Positions 6,550-12,953 of a stretch of 12,953 nucleotides of DNA are shown piece after piece. Each line of letters begins with the position of its first letter. The first letter of the stretch is position 1. The position numbers were made by a program, and so were the translations under genes. Under the pieces are notes generated by a model, which was given only the letters and a program-made list of their open reading frames with translations, did no database searches and had not been told where the DNA came from. This DNA is from an uncultured Chloroflexota bacterium (lineage in GTDB: Bacteria > Chloroflexota > UBA4733): NCBI GenBank assembly GCA_937967325.1, contig CALBSQ010000060.1, positions 1-12,953 on the forward strand. Reading direction: 5' to 3'.

Positions 6550-8118
6550 GTGCAACGGCAGTGGACCCGACGTCGAGCGCTCCACACCTTGCTTGCTCTC
6601 GCGCCGATGCTGGCCGGCTGCACTGTTTCCGGGTCGGTCCAGCAGCAACGCGCCCAGGAGCTCACTAACGCGACGGCGACACCTACCGCGGCTGTGTCGT
6701 CGGCATCGCCTAACGCCACGGGCGGGCCCGGGACCCCTGTGGCGGCAACGACCACCGCGGGCGCCACTGTGCAGCCGACGTTCACGCCGGGCGGGCAGGT
6801 AGCGCTGCGCTTCGGCGCAGCCGGCCTGGCGCCGGAGCTGGACGCCTATGCCGCCATCGCCACGGCGTACTCGAAGGCGACGCCGAACACCACGGTGACG
6901 GTCGAGCGGTTGCCCGGCGATGGCGTTTCGTCGCTCGCGCAGGCCCTCGCCGCCGGCGCCGCGCCCGACGTCATCACGCTTCCGTGGCAACAACTTGCTC
7001 CCTGGTCGGGTCAGGGGATGCTCGACGACCTCACGGCGCTGTTGGGCGCGACGGTGCTGGACACTTCCGGCGACTTCACCAACCTCCAGCAATACGGCAC
7101 GATGGGCGGCCGGACCGAGGCCTTGCCGCTGAGTTTCAACCCTCGCGTGCTCTACGTCAACCTCGATCTCCTGGGCGCCGCCGGATTGGCGGCGCCGGGT
7201 CTCACCTTCGACTGGCAAGCCTTTGAGACCGCGGCAACGCGCATGAGCGACGGCGCCACGCGAACCGGTTTCGCGACGGACGCGGCCCCCTTTGACTGGC
7301 TCCCCTGGGTGTGGGCGGCCGGCGGCAGCGTCTTCGATAACGAGCTGGATCCAACCGCGTGTGCGCTATCGGGTGATGCATCGGTATCCGGGCTGCAGCG
7401 CTTCGCCGATCTGTGGCTGCAGCATCGTGGCGCTAATGCTCCTGGGGCGACCTCTTCCGTGAGCACGCCGCTGGACGGCTTTCTGGCCGGCAACGTCGGC
7501 ATGGTGGCTGGTGATCGCTCGTCACAAGCTGCACTCCAACAGGCCAAGTTCAAATGGCAAGTCACCTACCTGCCGCAAGGACCGGGCGGTCATGCGACCA
7601 CCTACGATGCCACCTTTGCGGCCGTGACGAAGTCCAGCCGTCAGCCGCTCGTTGCCGGCAAGCTGCTGAGCTTCCTCGCGACCGCGCAAGACGCGCAGCT
7701 CTTGCTGGCGAAGTCCGGAGTCGTGGTCCCTGCGCGTATCGCGGCGGCAACCTCGCCCGAGATGAAGCCGGCCGGCAGCGCGGTCGACGACACGGTGTAC
7801 ACCAAGACGTTGCTCTTTGCCTACGATCCGCCACGGACATCCGCCTGGAGCCAAATCCAGGCAGCGTGGGAGCCGGAGCTGCAACAGCTTTGGGCCGGCA
7901 AGCGCAATGCTGCCGACACCGCGAAGGTGGTGGTGTCCAAGGTCAATGATGCCCTGCACGCGCTCGCTGCCACGCCGACTGCCGCACCATTCGCCATCCA
8001 GTTACCAGCCACGCCGACACCAGCGCCGAGCCCTGGTGCGCCAGTCCCCGCCGCGTCACCGGGCGCCAGCCCTGCAGCTTCGGCGTCGCCCACCGTACTG
8101 CCGACGCCCACCCAGTAG
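6550..8118 (+). CDS. Extracellular solute-binding lipoprotein (family 1, ABC sugar type)
   Basis: 522 residues from GTG 6550. The N-terminus (QRQWTRRR, hydrophobic core, lipobox LAGC with Cys24) is a lipoprotein signal, so the protein should sit outside the membrane. After an Ala/Thr/Pro linker (about 25-80) comes a family-1 periplasmic-binding fold, with a segment reading DVITLPWQQLAPW then MLDDLTALLG, as in ABC sugar-binding proteins where a bound domain follows DV(I/V). The C-terminus ends in a second Pro/Ala/Ser/Thr tail of about 40 residues, unusual for binding proteins. GTG 6550 is chosen because GGAGGAG lies about 7 nt upstream and the signal peptide starts there; TTG 6544 and ATG 6466 are alternatives. 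No permease or ATPase gene is adjacent, so the transporter must be encoded elsewhere. It converges on the oxidoreductase gene, 24 nt away. Substrate unknown, sugars likely. Confidence 0.88.
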   Translation: MQRQWTRRRALHTLLALAPMLAGCTVSGSVQQQRAQELTNATATPTAAVSSASPNATGGPGTPVAATTTAGATVQPTFTPGGQVALRFGAAGLAPELDAYAAIATAYSKATPNTTVTVERLPGDGVSSLAQALAAGAAPDVITLPWQQLAPWSGQGMLDDLTALLGATVLDTSGDFTNLQQYGTMGGRTEALPLSFNPRVLYVNLDLLGAAGLAAPGLTFDWQAFETAATRMSDGATRTGFATDAAPFDWLPWVWAAGGSVFDNELDPTACALSGDASVSGLQRFADLWLQHRGANAPGATSSVSTPLDGFLAGNVGMVAGDRSSQAALQQAKFKWQVTYLPQGPGGHATTYDATFAAVTKSSRQPLVAGKLLSFLATAQDAQLLLAKSGVVVPARIAAATSPEMKPAGSAVDDTVYTKTLLFAYDPPRTSAWSQIQAAWEPELQQLWAGKRNAADTAKVVVSKVNDALHALAATPTAAPFAIQLPATPTPAPSPGAPVPAASPGASPAASASPTVLPTPTQ

Positions 8119-8142
8119 CGAGCGTCCGGCTTTCGCCGCCTA

Positions 8143-9189
8143 TCACGGCCGCCCCGCCCGCGCCAGCGCCTCCAGATCGAGGCCCGCCCGCACGGCGATG
8201 GCGTCCTGCAGCTCCTGAATGGCCAGCGCCTCTGGAACAGCGGGGAACTGCCCCGATCCGTCAAGACTGGCGACGAGCCCGCGCATCTGGACCGCCGGGA
8301 ACTCCTGGAAGGACACTTCCAGCTCCGGGTCGATGTCTACCGCCTGGAAGGGTCCATCCGGCGGCGCCCAGCGCAGCGACACGCTGCGCGCGCCGACGTC
8401 GACGGCGATCGAGCCTCGGTCACCGCACAGCAGCGCGCGAATGCCATTCTCGAAGCCCGACGCCACCCTTGATGTTAGCACCGACACCATCGTCCCACTG
8501 CCCATCCGCAACAGGGCCTGCGCGGCCGCATCGGGCCCTTGCGGCGCCAGTGGGACCGCGGTGGCGCCAATCAGCGTCGGCGGACCTTCTTCTCCGGCGC
8601 TGGTCGTCCACCATCGCACCAGGTCGATGGCGTGTGGGCCAAGCTCGACCAGCGCGCTCTGTCCCGGATGGGGTGGCACTAACTCCTTCGGCTGCAACAT
8701 CGCCACCTCGACATGGCGCAAGCGACCGATTCGCCCTTGTGCAAGCAGCCGCGCCGCCATGCGCGGGCCGGCCAGTCCGCGCATCGTGAAGTGAACGGCG
8801 TTGGCAACGCCGGCAGTGGCAACCGCGGCGGCCGCCTCGCGAGCGCTGGCGGCCGTGTCGGCCAGCGGCTTCTCACAGATCACCGCCAGCCCCGCACGCG
8901 CCGCCGCGATCACCGACGCCGCGTGCGCCGAGGCCGGTGTGTTGACGAACACCGTGTCGGCCACGTCCGCCGCGACGAGCGCCTCGATGGAGCCGAAGGC
9001 ATGCGGTACGCTGTGCCGGTCTGCTGCTTCCCTGGCCTTCGCCTCCGAGCGGCTACACAATGCCACCAGCGCGCAGTTGCCCGCACGTTGGAATCCAGGG
9101 ATAAGCAGCCGCTCCGCACGAACGTTCAGCCCGACCAGGGCGACGCGGCGCTGACCAGGGGATATCGAATCGGTAGTCGCCGGTACCAT
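8143..9189 (-). CDS. Gfo/Idh/MocA-family NAD(P)-dependent oxidoreductase
   Basis: 348 residues, normal length for the family, which oxidises or reduces sugars and inositols. An N-terminal Rossmann fold starts at VALVGLNVRAERLL (16-29); the usual GxGxxG reads GLNVRA, so two of the three glycines are missing. The NTPASAHA segment (83-90) and CEKPLAD (105-111, with catalytic Lys107 of the EKP motif) are typical. LVELGPHAIDL (180-190, His186) corresponds to the family DxGxHxID motif with Glu in place of the first Asp. The C-terminal half is the alpha/beta substrate domain. ATG 9189 has AAGGAAGG 5 nt upstream. It is convergent with the solute-binding lipoprotein, so a shared sugar pathway is conceivable but not demonstrated. 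Substrate unknown. Confidence 0.92.
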   Translation of the reverse strand: MVPATTDSISPGQRRVALVGLNVRAERLLIPGFQRAGNCALVALCSRSEAKAREAADRHSVPHAFGSIEALVAADVADTVFVNTPASAHAASVIAAARAGLAVICEKPLADTAASAREAAAAVATAGVANAVHFTMRGLAGPRMAARLLAQGRIGRLRHVEVAMLQPKELVPPHPGQSALVELGPHAIDLVRWWTTSAGEEGPPTLIGATAVPLAPQGPDAAAQALLRMGSGTMVSVLTSRVASGFENGIRALLCGDRGSIAVDVGARSVSLRWAPPDGPFQAVDIDPELEVSFQEFPAVQMRGLVASLDGSGQFPAVPEALAIQELQDAIAVRAGLDLEALARAGRP

Positions 9190-9217
9190 AGTGACCTTCC
9201 TTCAGCGCGTCTTGGAT

Positions 9218-9223
9218 ATTTTA
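9218..9223 (-). promoter_or_regulatory. Possible -10 box of the oxidoreductase gene
   Basis: Read on the minus strand this is TAAAAT, 28 nt before ATG 9189. The -35 position (about 9241-9246) falls inside the left arm of the adjoining hairpin and is not TTGACA-like. The call rests on one AT-rich hexamer in a GC-rich region. Confidence 0.35.
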
Positions 9224-9228
9224 GCTCC

Positions 9229-9278
9229 CAGCGAGGCACGTATTCGGCGCGCCGAGACGCCGAATACGTGCCTCGCTG
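9229..9278. repeat. Perfect 21-bp inverted repeat with 8-nt loop
   Basis: Arms 9229-9249 (starting CAGCGAGGCACG) and 9258-9278 (ending GTGCCTCGCTG) are perfectly complementary, with loop CGCCGAGA. A second, competing palindrome TCGGCGCGCCGA (9243-9254) overlaps the left arm and loop, so two folds are possible. It lies between two divergent genes, near the start of the oxidoreductase gene on the left and of the nucleotidyltransferase gene on the right. A terminator is therefore less natural than an operator or a dispersed repeat. The 9279-9343 remainder shows only the ribosome-binding site of the next gene. Confidence 0.85.
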
Positions 9279-9343
9279 ATGGCGACGAGCACTGCACGTT
9301 CCCAGCCGCCCGCGTATGCTTGTGAAGATGGAGGAGCGCCGCG

Positions 9344-10009
9344 ATGGGTGGGACGACCTTGCGACATACGCTCATCGAGATGGCTCGGCGGCGGCAACGG
9401 CCGGGGACCGGGAGCTCCGTCGCGTTCCTCAAGAAACGGACGGCTTGGATGATCTGGCCAGACCTGAGCAGCGCGCTTGGCGAGGTTCCATGGGCTGTGG
9501 CCGGCGCCGTTGCTACTCGTCATTATATGCCCGAACGCATGACTGGTGACCTGGACGCACTCATCGCGGTGTCCGACGGGCCAACGGCGCGAGACCGGCT
9601 TCGCGCCGCCGGGTACGTCTATCTGGGTGAGCTGAGCATAGGAGGATCGAGTTGGCAGACCACGGGACAGGCAGGAACGCACGTTGACGTGCTGGAATGT
9701 CACGCGGCCTGGTGCCGCGAGGCGATCGGAGACGCCGCTGGCAATCGAGATATCCAGGGGCTGCCAATTCTTCCATTGCCATATCTCGTCGTGATGAAGC
9801 TGCAGGCGAGTCGAGTTCAGGACGTTGGTGACCTAGCGCGCATGCTCGGCCAGGCGACACCCGAGACGCTGCAGCAGGTCCGAGACGTAGTCAGGCAGCT
9901 CGCCCCGGCAGATGTTGACGATTTGGAAAGTCTTATCAGTCTCGGCCGGTTGGAAATGATGGATCAGCGCGCGGGCAGTGATCGTCCCGGTGAGGACGCG
10001 GTTGGATAG
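9344..10009 (+). CDS. Nucleotidyltransferase-fold protein (MNT/AbiEii-like)
   Basis: 221 residues. AVAGAVATRHYM (51-62) followed by RMTGDLDALI (65-74) fits the superfamily pattern of a glycine-rich turn then RxTxDxD, giving metal ligands Asp69 and Asp71. A third Asp lies in HVDVLE (Asp115). MKLQASRVQDVGDLARML (151-168) resembles the KLxAxRxKDxxDL segment of AbiEii-type antitoxin/toxin nucleotidyltransferases. Such proteins occur in type IV toxin-antitoxin systems, phage defence or as standalone proteins, and no obvious partner toxin, HEPN or AbiEi gene is next to it. GGAGGAG (9330-9336) stands 7 nt before ATG 9344. The following glycosyltransferase starts 41 nt after its stop, on the same strand. 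Family membership is fairly sure, function unknown. Confidence 0.75.
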   Translation: MGGTTLRHTLIEMARRRQRPGTGSSVAFLKKRTAWMIWPDLSSALGEVPWAVAGAVATRHYMPERMTGDLDALIAVSDGPTARDRLRAAGYVYLGELSIGGSSWQTTGQAGTHVDVLECHAAWCREAIGDAAGNRDIQGLPILPLPYLVVMKLQASRVQDVGDLARMLGQATPETLQQVRDVVRQLAPADVDDLESLISLGRLEMMDQRAGSDRPGEDAVG

Positions 10010-10050
10010 GTATCCGGCAGTTGGAGGGCTTGCGTGTAGGGGCTGGCCTA

Positions 10051-11163
10051 GTGCATATCGGGATTGACCTGACTGGGCTCTGGCGGTGCAAGACCGGCAT
10101 TTTTCGCTATGCGGCAAGCATCAGTCGCGCCCTGCTGGCGCGCGCTGACGGCATTAACTACACGCTATTCTACCGGAAGGGGGAGCCGCCTCCGGCCTTC
10201 GCCCTGGGGTCAGGCGCTCGGCTCGTGGCGACGCCGCTCCGGCAGGAGCGCCTGGCGATGCAGCTCTGGTTTCCCCTAGCGCGCCGCCGGCTCGGCCTTG
10301 ACGCCATCCACTATCCGGCCTTTCCGCCGCCCCTGCTGCAGCGACGAGGCATGGTCGCCAGCATCCACGACGTTACCGCCTGGCGATACCCTCGGACCAT
10401 GACTTGGATAGGGCGCCATTACTGGCGCCCACTCCTCCGGCATGCGGCAGCGACGGCGCGGCCGGTGCTGGTTCCGTCGGAGTCGACGCGTGCAGACGTC
10501 ATTGCCTTGGCCGGAGCCGACCCGGAGCAAGTCGTGGTGACGCCATACGCAGCCGACGCCGCGTTTGGACAGCGCCCGCCAGAAGCCATCTTCGCGGTGG
10601 TGCGCCGGCGCTATCGCCTGCCGGACCGGTACCTGCTGACGGTGGGCACACTGGAGCCGCGCAAGAACCTCGTCACCCTGCTGCGCGCGATGGAGCTGCT
10701 GCAACGCCGCGCATCAGACAAGCCGACTTTGGTGCTCGTTGGGCGTGAAGGGTGGGGGCCGCCGGATACGGTACAGAGACTGCAGGCGTTGGGCGACGCG
10801 GTGCGCTTCACCGGGCACATCAGCGACCAGGAGCTGATCGTCCTGTACCACGGGGCCGCTCTGTTTATCTTCCCCACCCTCTACGAAGGCTTCGGCTTAC
10901 CGGTGCTGGAAGCGTTTGCCGCCGGGTGTCCCGTGGTGAGCACGACGACATCGTCCATTCCCGAGGCGGCCGGCGATGCGGCCTTGCTTGTGGATCCGCT
11001 CGATTACCTGGCCATGGCCGAGGCGATCAGTAAGGTGTGGAATGACCCAGCGTTGGCGGGGCGCCTTCGCCGGCTCGGCCGCGAGCGCTCGACGCAATTC
11101 ACCTGGGAACGTTGCGCCGCGCTCACCGTCGACGCCTACCGAAGCCGCCTCACCGAACGCTAG
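10051..11163 (+). CDS. GT4-family (GT-B) glycosyltransferase
   Basis: 370 residues from GTG 10051 (MHIGIDLTGL, as expected for the family's first strand); TTG 10021 would add ten residues. AGGGG lies 8 nt upstream. Numbering from this start: IHDVT (105-109, His106), TVGTLEPRKN (197-206, donor-phosphate Arg204/Lys205), and TLYEGFGLPVLEAFA (276-290, the E-x7-E motif with Glu279 and Glu287). GT4 enzymes move a sugar from a nucleotide-sugar donor with retention of configuration, often to a cell-envelope glycan. The exact acceptor is unknown. It follows the nucleotidyltransferase-fold gene by 41 nt and may be co-transcribed with it, and it converges on infC. Confidence 0.92.
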   Translation: MHIGIDLTGLWRCKTGIFRYAASISRALLARADGINYTLFYRKGEPPPAFALGSGARLVATPLRQERLAMQLWFPLARRRLGLDAIHYPAFPPPLLQRRGMVASIHDVTAWRYPRTMTWIGRHYWRPLLRHAAATARPVLVPSESTRADVIALAGADPEQVVVTPYAADAAFGQRPPEAIFAVVRRRYRLPDRYLLTVGTLEPRKNLVTLLRAMELLQRRASDKPTLVLVGREGWGPPDTVQRLQALGDAVRFTGHISDQELIVLYHGAALFIFPTLYEGFGLPVLEAFAAGCPVVSTTTSSIPEAAGDAALLVDPLDYLAMAEAISKVWNDPALAGRLRRLGRERSTQFTWERCAALTVDAYRSRLTER

Positions 11164-11231
11164 AGCGCCGAACGGACGGGACGCTCCATGGTTCCTTCGA
11201 TCGCCGACCCAGGACGCATGCGCGGCCGACG

Positions 11232-12110
11232 CTAGGCGCGCGAGCGCGTTGGCGGCTTGAGCTTCTCAGCGGTGGCGTCCTCGATCGACTGCGCCGTCCC
11301 CGCACTTGATGGCGGCGGTGAAGGTTGGACCCTTCCTGGTGATGCTGAATCGGTCGAGCCACCGGTGGTCTGCCCACTTGGGGATCGCTGCGCGCCAATG
11401 GGACCGTTGGCGCGGGTTCCACCTGGCGAAGCGTTCGAGCGAGGAAGCTCCTCGGATTGCGCTGCGCCGTCGGCGGTCGGAGCGAGCGGGGCGACCGCCT
11501 GGCGGGACGCCGCTCCTTCCGGCTGCCCCGGAGCACCGGGTTGGCTACGGCCACGTACCCCGTCTGCCGGCGCCGGGGTACCGGCGGCCTGGCCCTGGCG
11601 ACCGGCGGAGGCGCCGACAAACATGCTCATGTTCCGTCCCTCCATGATGATCGGTCGCTCCAGCACGGCCGCGCCGCGCAGACTGGTCAAGATGCGTTCC
11701 AGAACGTCGCGACCAATCTCCTGGTGACGCATCTGGGGGCCGCGAAACTGGATCGTTACCTTAACCTTGTCGCCCTCCTCGACAAACTTGCGGATGAGCT
11801 TCGTCTTGGTCTCGATGTCATGGTCGTCGATGACCGGGGCCATCCGCACCTCTTTGAGGTCATTGGTGCGCTGCGTCCGGTGCGCTTCCTGGTCCTTCTT
11901 CTGCTGCTCATACTTGTAGCGGCCGTAGTCCATTAGGCGGCAGACCGGCGGTACGGAGTTCGGCGCTACTTCGACCAGATCGAGCCCTCGCTCGCGCGCC
12001 ATGGTGAGCGCAGCGTAGAGCGTAAACACGCCAAGCTGCTGACCATCGTCGCCGATGACCCGAACGTCCCTGGCTCGAATCCTCTCATTGACACGGATAT
12101 CTCGTGCGAT
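11232..12110 (-). CDS. infC: Translation initiation factor IF-3, rare ATC start, disordered C-terminal tail
   Basis: 292 residues. IF-3 binds the 30S subunit and checks start-codon pairing. RVNERIRARDVRV near the N-terminus, CRLMDYGRYKYEQQKK (57-72) and EGDKVKVTIQFRG (112-124) give the N and C domains; the standard protein ends near NMSMFVGA (160-167). Residues 168-292 are a Pro/Ala/Gly/Gln/Ser tail. The first ordinary start codon would be GTG 12029, but this would remove the conserved N-terminal strand. Upstream the frame is open back to a TAA that overlaps the perfect TAAGGAGG (12128-12121). The only reasonable initiator is ATC at 12110, 10 nt after it. Rare ATT/ATC starts on infC are known in many bacteria and let IF-3 repress its own translation. 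rpmI and rplT do not follow. Confidence 0.93.
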   Translation of the reverse strand: MARDIRVNERIRARDVRVIGDDGQQLGVFTLYAALTMARERGLDLVEVAPNSVPPVCRLMDYGRYKYEQQKKDQEAHRTQRTNDLKEVRMAPVIDDHDIETKTKLIRKFVEEGDKVKVTIQFRGPQMRHQEIGRDVLERILTSLRGAAVLERPIIMEGRNMSMFVGASAGRQGQAAGTPAPADGVRGRSQPGAPGQPEGAASRQAVAPLAPTADGAAQSEELPRSNASPGGTRANGPIGAQRSPSGQTTGGSTDSASPGRVQPSPPPSSAGTAQSIEDATAEKLKPPTRSRA

Positions 12111-12120
12111 TTCGGTGACT

Positions 12121-12128
12121 CCTCCTTA
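12121..12128 (-). promoter_or_regulatory. infC ribosome-binding site
   Basis: Minus strand TAAGGAGG is fully complementary to the 16S 3' end. It is followed by 10 nt and then the ATC start, or 8 nt if the second GGAG of the run is used. The frame's stop codon is within it, so no start can lie further upstream. Confidence 0.85.
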
Positions 12129-12144
12129 GATTCTAGACGAAAAG

Positions 12145-12163
12145 GCAGGCTTCGACGGCCTGC
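12145..12163 (-). promoter_or_regulatory. Hairpin at the 5' end of the infC transcript
   Basis: Minus strand GCAGGC (12163-12158), 7-nt loop and GCCTGC (12150-12145) form a 6-bp GC stem followed by CTTTTC. If the promoter just upstream is real, transcription begins near 12163, so the stem would sit at the very 5' end of the mRNA and might stabilise it. Because of the short T-run it could instead be a weak terminator-like element. The sequence GTAGGTGCAGGCC that starts it resembles the core of the 5198-5325 repeat. Confidence 0.5.
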
Positions 12164-12169
12164 ACCTAC

Positions 12170-12199
12170 ACCCTAGCATGGGGCGTGCCAGCCGGTCAA
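12170..12199 (-). promoter_or_regulatory. Likely sigma-70-type promoter of infC
   Basis: Minus strand TTGACC (12199-12194, five of six matches to TTGACA), an 18-nt spacer, then TAGGGT (12175-12170) as the -10 box. It lies in the 123-bp gap after the nagB stop, so infC can be transcribed independently of nagB. Confidence 0.55.
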
Positions 12200-12233
12200 C
12201 GCCTCTTGGGTAGCCCGGCGAGATGGCATGCTG

Positions 12234-12953
12234 TTAGCGCATACCGTGGAGCTGCGATGCGGACGCGCGATCGAGCAGCACCAGCACGTTGGGGTGGGAC
12301 TGCAGGGCTGAGGCCGGCACCTCCCGGGTTATCGGTCCCCGAACGGCTCGGGCCACGATCTCCGCCTTCTCCCGTCCGCGGGCCAGCAGGAGAATGCGTC
12401 GCGCTTCCAGAATGGTGCCGATACCCATCGTGATGGCCCGGCGCGGCACCTGCGCCAGTCCACCAAATTCCGACGCATGGGCCTCCAAGCTCTCGGCGGT
12501 CAAGTCGACGACACGCGTGCGGGAATCGAAGGCCGCCCCCGGCTCATTAAAGGCAAGGTGACCGTTTCCGCCGATACCGACGATGGCCAGATCGATACCG
12601 CCGAGCGCGGCAATGTCGCGCTCGTAGGCGCGGCACTCCTGCTCCAGGTTGGAAGAGTTACCATCCGGCATGTGGACGTTCGCCATGTCGACGTCGATGT
12701 GCGCGAACAGGTGCGTCATCATGTACGTTTCAAAGCTCGCCGGGTGCTCGGATGGCATGGCGACGAACTCATCAAGGTTGAACGTGCGCACCTCCGCGAA
12801 GCTCATCTCCTCATTGAGACAGCGCCGGGAGAGCTCGGCGTAGAGCGGGACCGGCGTATTGCCCGTCGGCAGCGCGAGGATACTGTCCATCCTGGTGCGC
12901 AGCAGCCGCTGCACCTGGTCCGCGGCAATGGTGGAGAATTCGTCGTCCGACGC
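12234..12953 (-). CDS. nagB: Glucosamine-6-phosphate deaminase (partial, 5' end outside window)
   Basis: 239 residues visible, open to the window edge with perhaps 10-20 missing at the N-terminus. NagB converts glucosamine 6-phosphate to fructose 6-phosphate and ammonia, in amino-sugar use. ALPTGNTPVPLYAEL is the phosphate-binding region, FNLDEF has the catalytic-type Asp61 (E. coli Asp72), and GIGGNGHLAFNEPG has His132 and Glu137 (E. coli His143, Glu148). The residue matching E. coli Asp141 is Asn130. The SRTR segment after it and the Thr/Ile-rich ITMGIGTIL are also normal for the family. infC follows on the same strand 123 nt later, with its own likely promoter. Confidence 0.94.
   Translation of the reverse strand, partial: ASDDEFSTIAADQVQRLLRTRMDSILALPTGNTPVPLYAELSRRCLNEEMSFAEVRTFNLDEFVAMPSEHPASFETYMMTHLFAHIDVDMANVHMPDGNSSNLEQECRAYERDIAALGGIDLAIVGIGGNGHLAFNEPGAAFDSRTRVVDLTAESLEAHASEFGGLAQVPRRAITMGIGTILEARRILLLARGREKAEIVARAVRGPITREVPASALQSHPNVLVLLDRASASQLHGMR

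Noticed and set aside
6514..7218. Minus-strand frame of 234 codons inside the solute-binding lipoprotein
   Set aside because: The translation is Arg-rich and without motifs; the plus-strand gene has a clear signal peptide and fold.
9221..9703. Minus-strand frame of 160 codons through the hairpin and the nucleotidyltransferase gene
   Set aside because: It crosses a perfect hairpin and opposes a gene with a good ribosome-binding site and catalytic motifs.
12029..12031. GTG 12029 as the infC start
   Set aside because: It would delete the conserved N-terminal segment VNERIRARDVRV, which is encoded in frame just upstream with a perfect ribosome-binding site.

Overview
The window is a GC-rich (roughly mid-60s percent by eye) stretch of a bacterial chromosome. 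Three things point to Chloroflexota, probably near Thermomicrobia or a related lineage: secreted lipoproteins with Thr-Pro-Ala linkers, a PHP-domain family X polymerase, and an initiation factor 3 with a long disordered tail. This placement is inferred from protein style, not from a marker gene. I see no tRNA, rRNA, CRISPR array, transposase or phage gene.

Layout. 1-66: a short hairpin repeat. 67-1593 (-): a two-domain lipoprotein with a Pro/Thr linker. 1630-3360 (-): DNA polymerase X with a complete PHP metal site. 3415-5196 (+), divergent from polX: a MurJ-family flippase with an 80-residue Pro/Ala/Arg tail and several altered cavity residues. 5198-5351: a 128-bp nested inverted repeat and a small palindrome, lying between convergent genes. 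5401-6408 (-): a small membrane-anchored protein, a small protein ending in Gly-Gly that looks like a ubiquitin/MoaD-type beta-grasp protein (ATGA overlap between the two), and, about 140 bp upstream, an FmdB-type zinc ribbon. 6550-8118 (+): a solute-binding lipoprotein without permease genes beside it. 8143-9189 (-): a Gfo/Idh/MocA-type oxidoreductase. 9229-9278: a perfect 21-bp-arm hairpin. 9344-10009 (+): a nucleotidyltransferase-fold protein. 10051-11163 (+): a GT4-type glycosyltransferase. 11232-12110 (-): infC. 12234-12953 (-): nagB, cut by the window edge.

The genes are mostly a mosaic of single housekeeping or accessory genes and do not form one pathway. Likely co-transcribed sets are the Gly-Gly protein with its membrane partner (4-nt overlap), possibly polX with the lipoprotein (36 nt apart with the chosen start), and possibly the nucleotidyltransferase with the glycosyltransferase (41 nt). 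infC has its own likely promoter downstream of nagB. It must start at a rare ATC codon, because its frame has no ATG, GTG or TTG between an in-frame stop and the first conserved strand. It also lacks rpmI-rplT after it.

The points most worth a second look are the putative ubiquitin-like/membrane protein pair, the infC start codon and tail, the MurJ homologue with lost charged residues, and the long perfect hairpins between genes. I did not find a convincing complete new system. The Gly-Gly pair is the nearest candidate, and no E1-, E2- or JAB-like gene accompanies it within the window.
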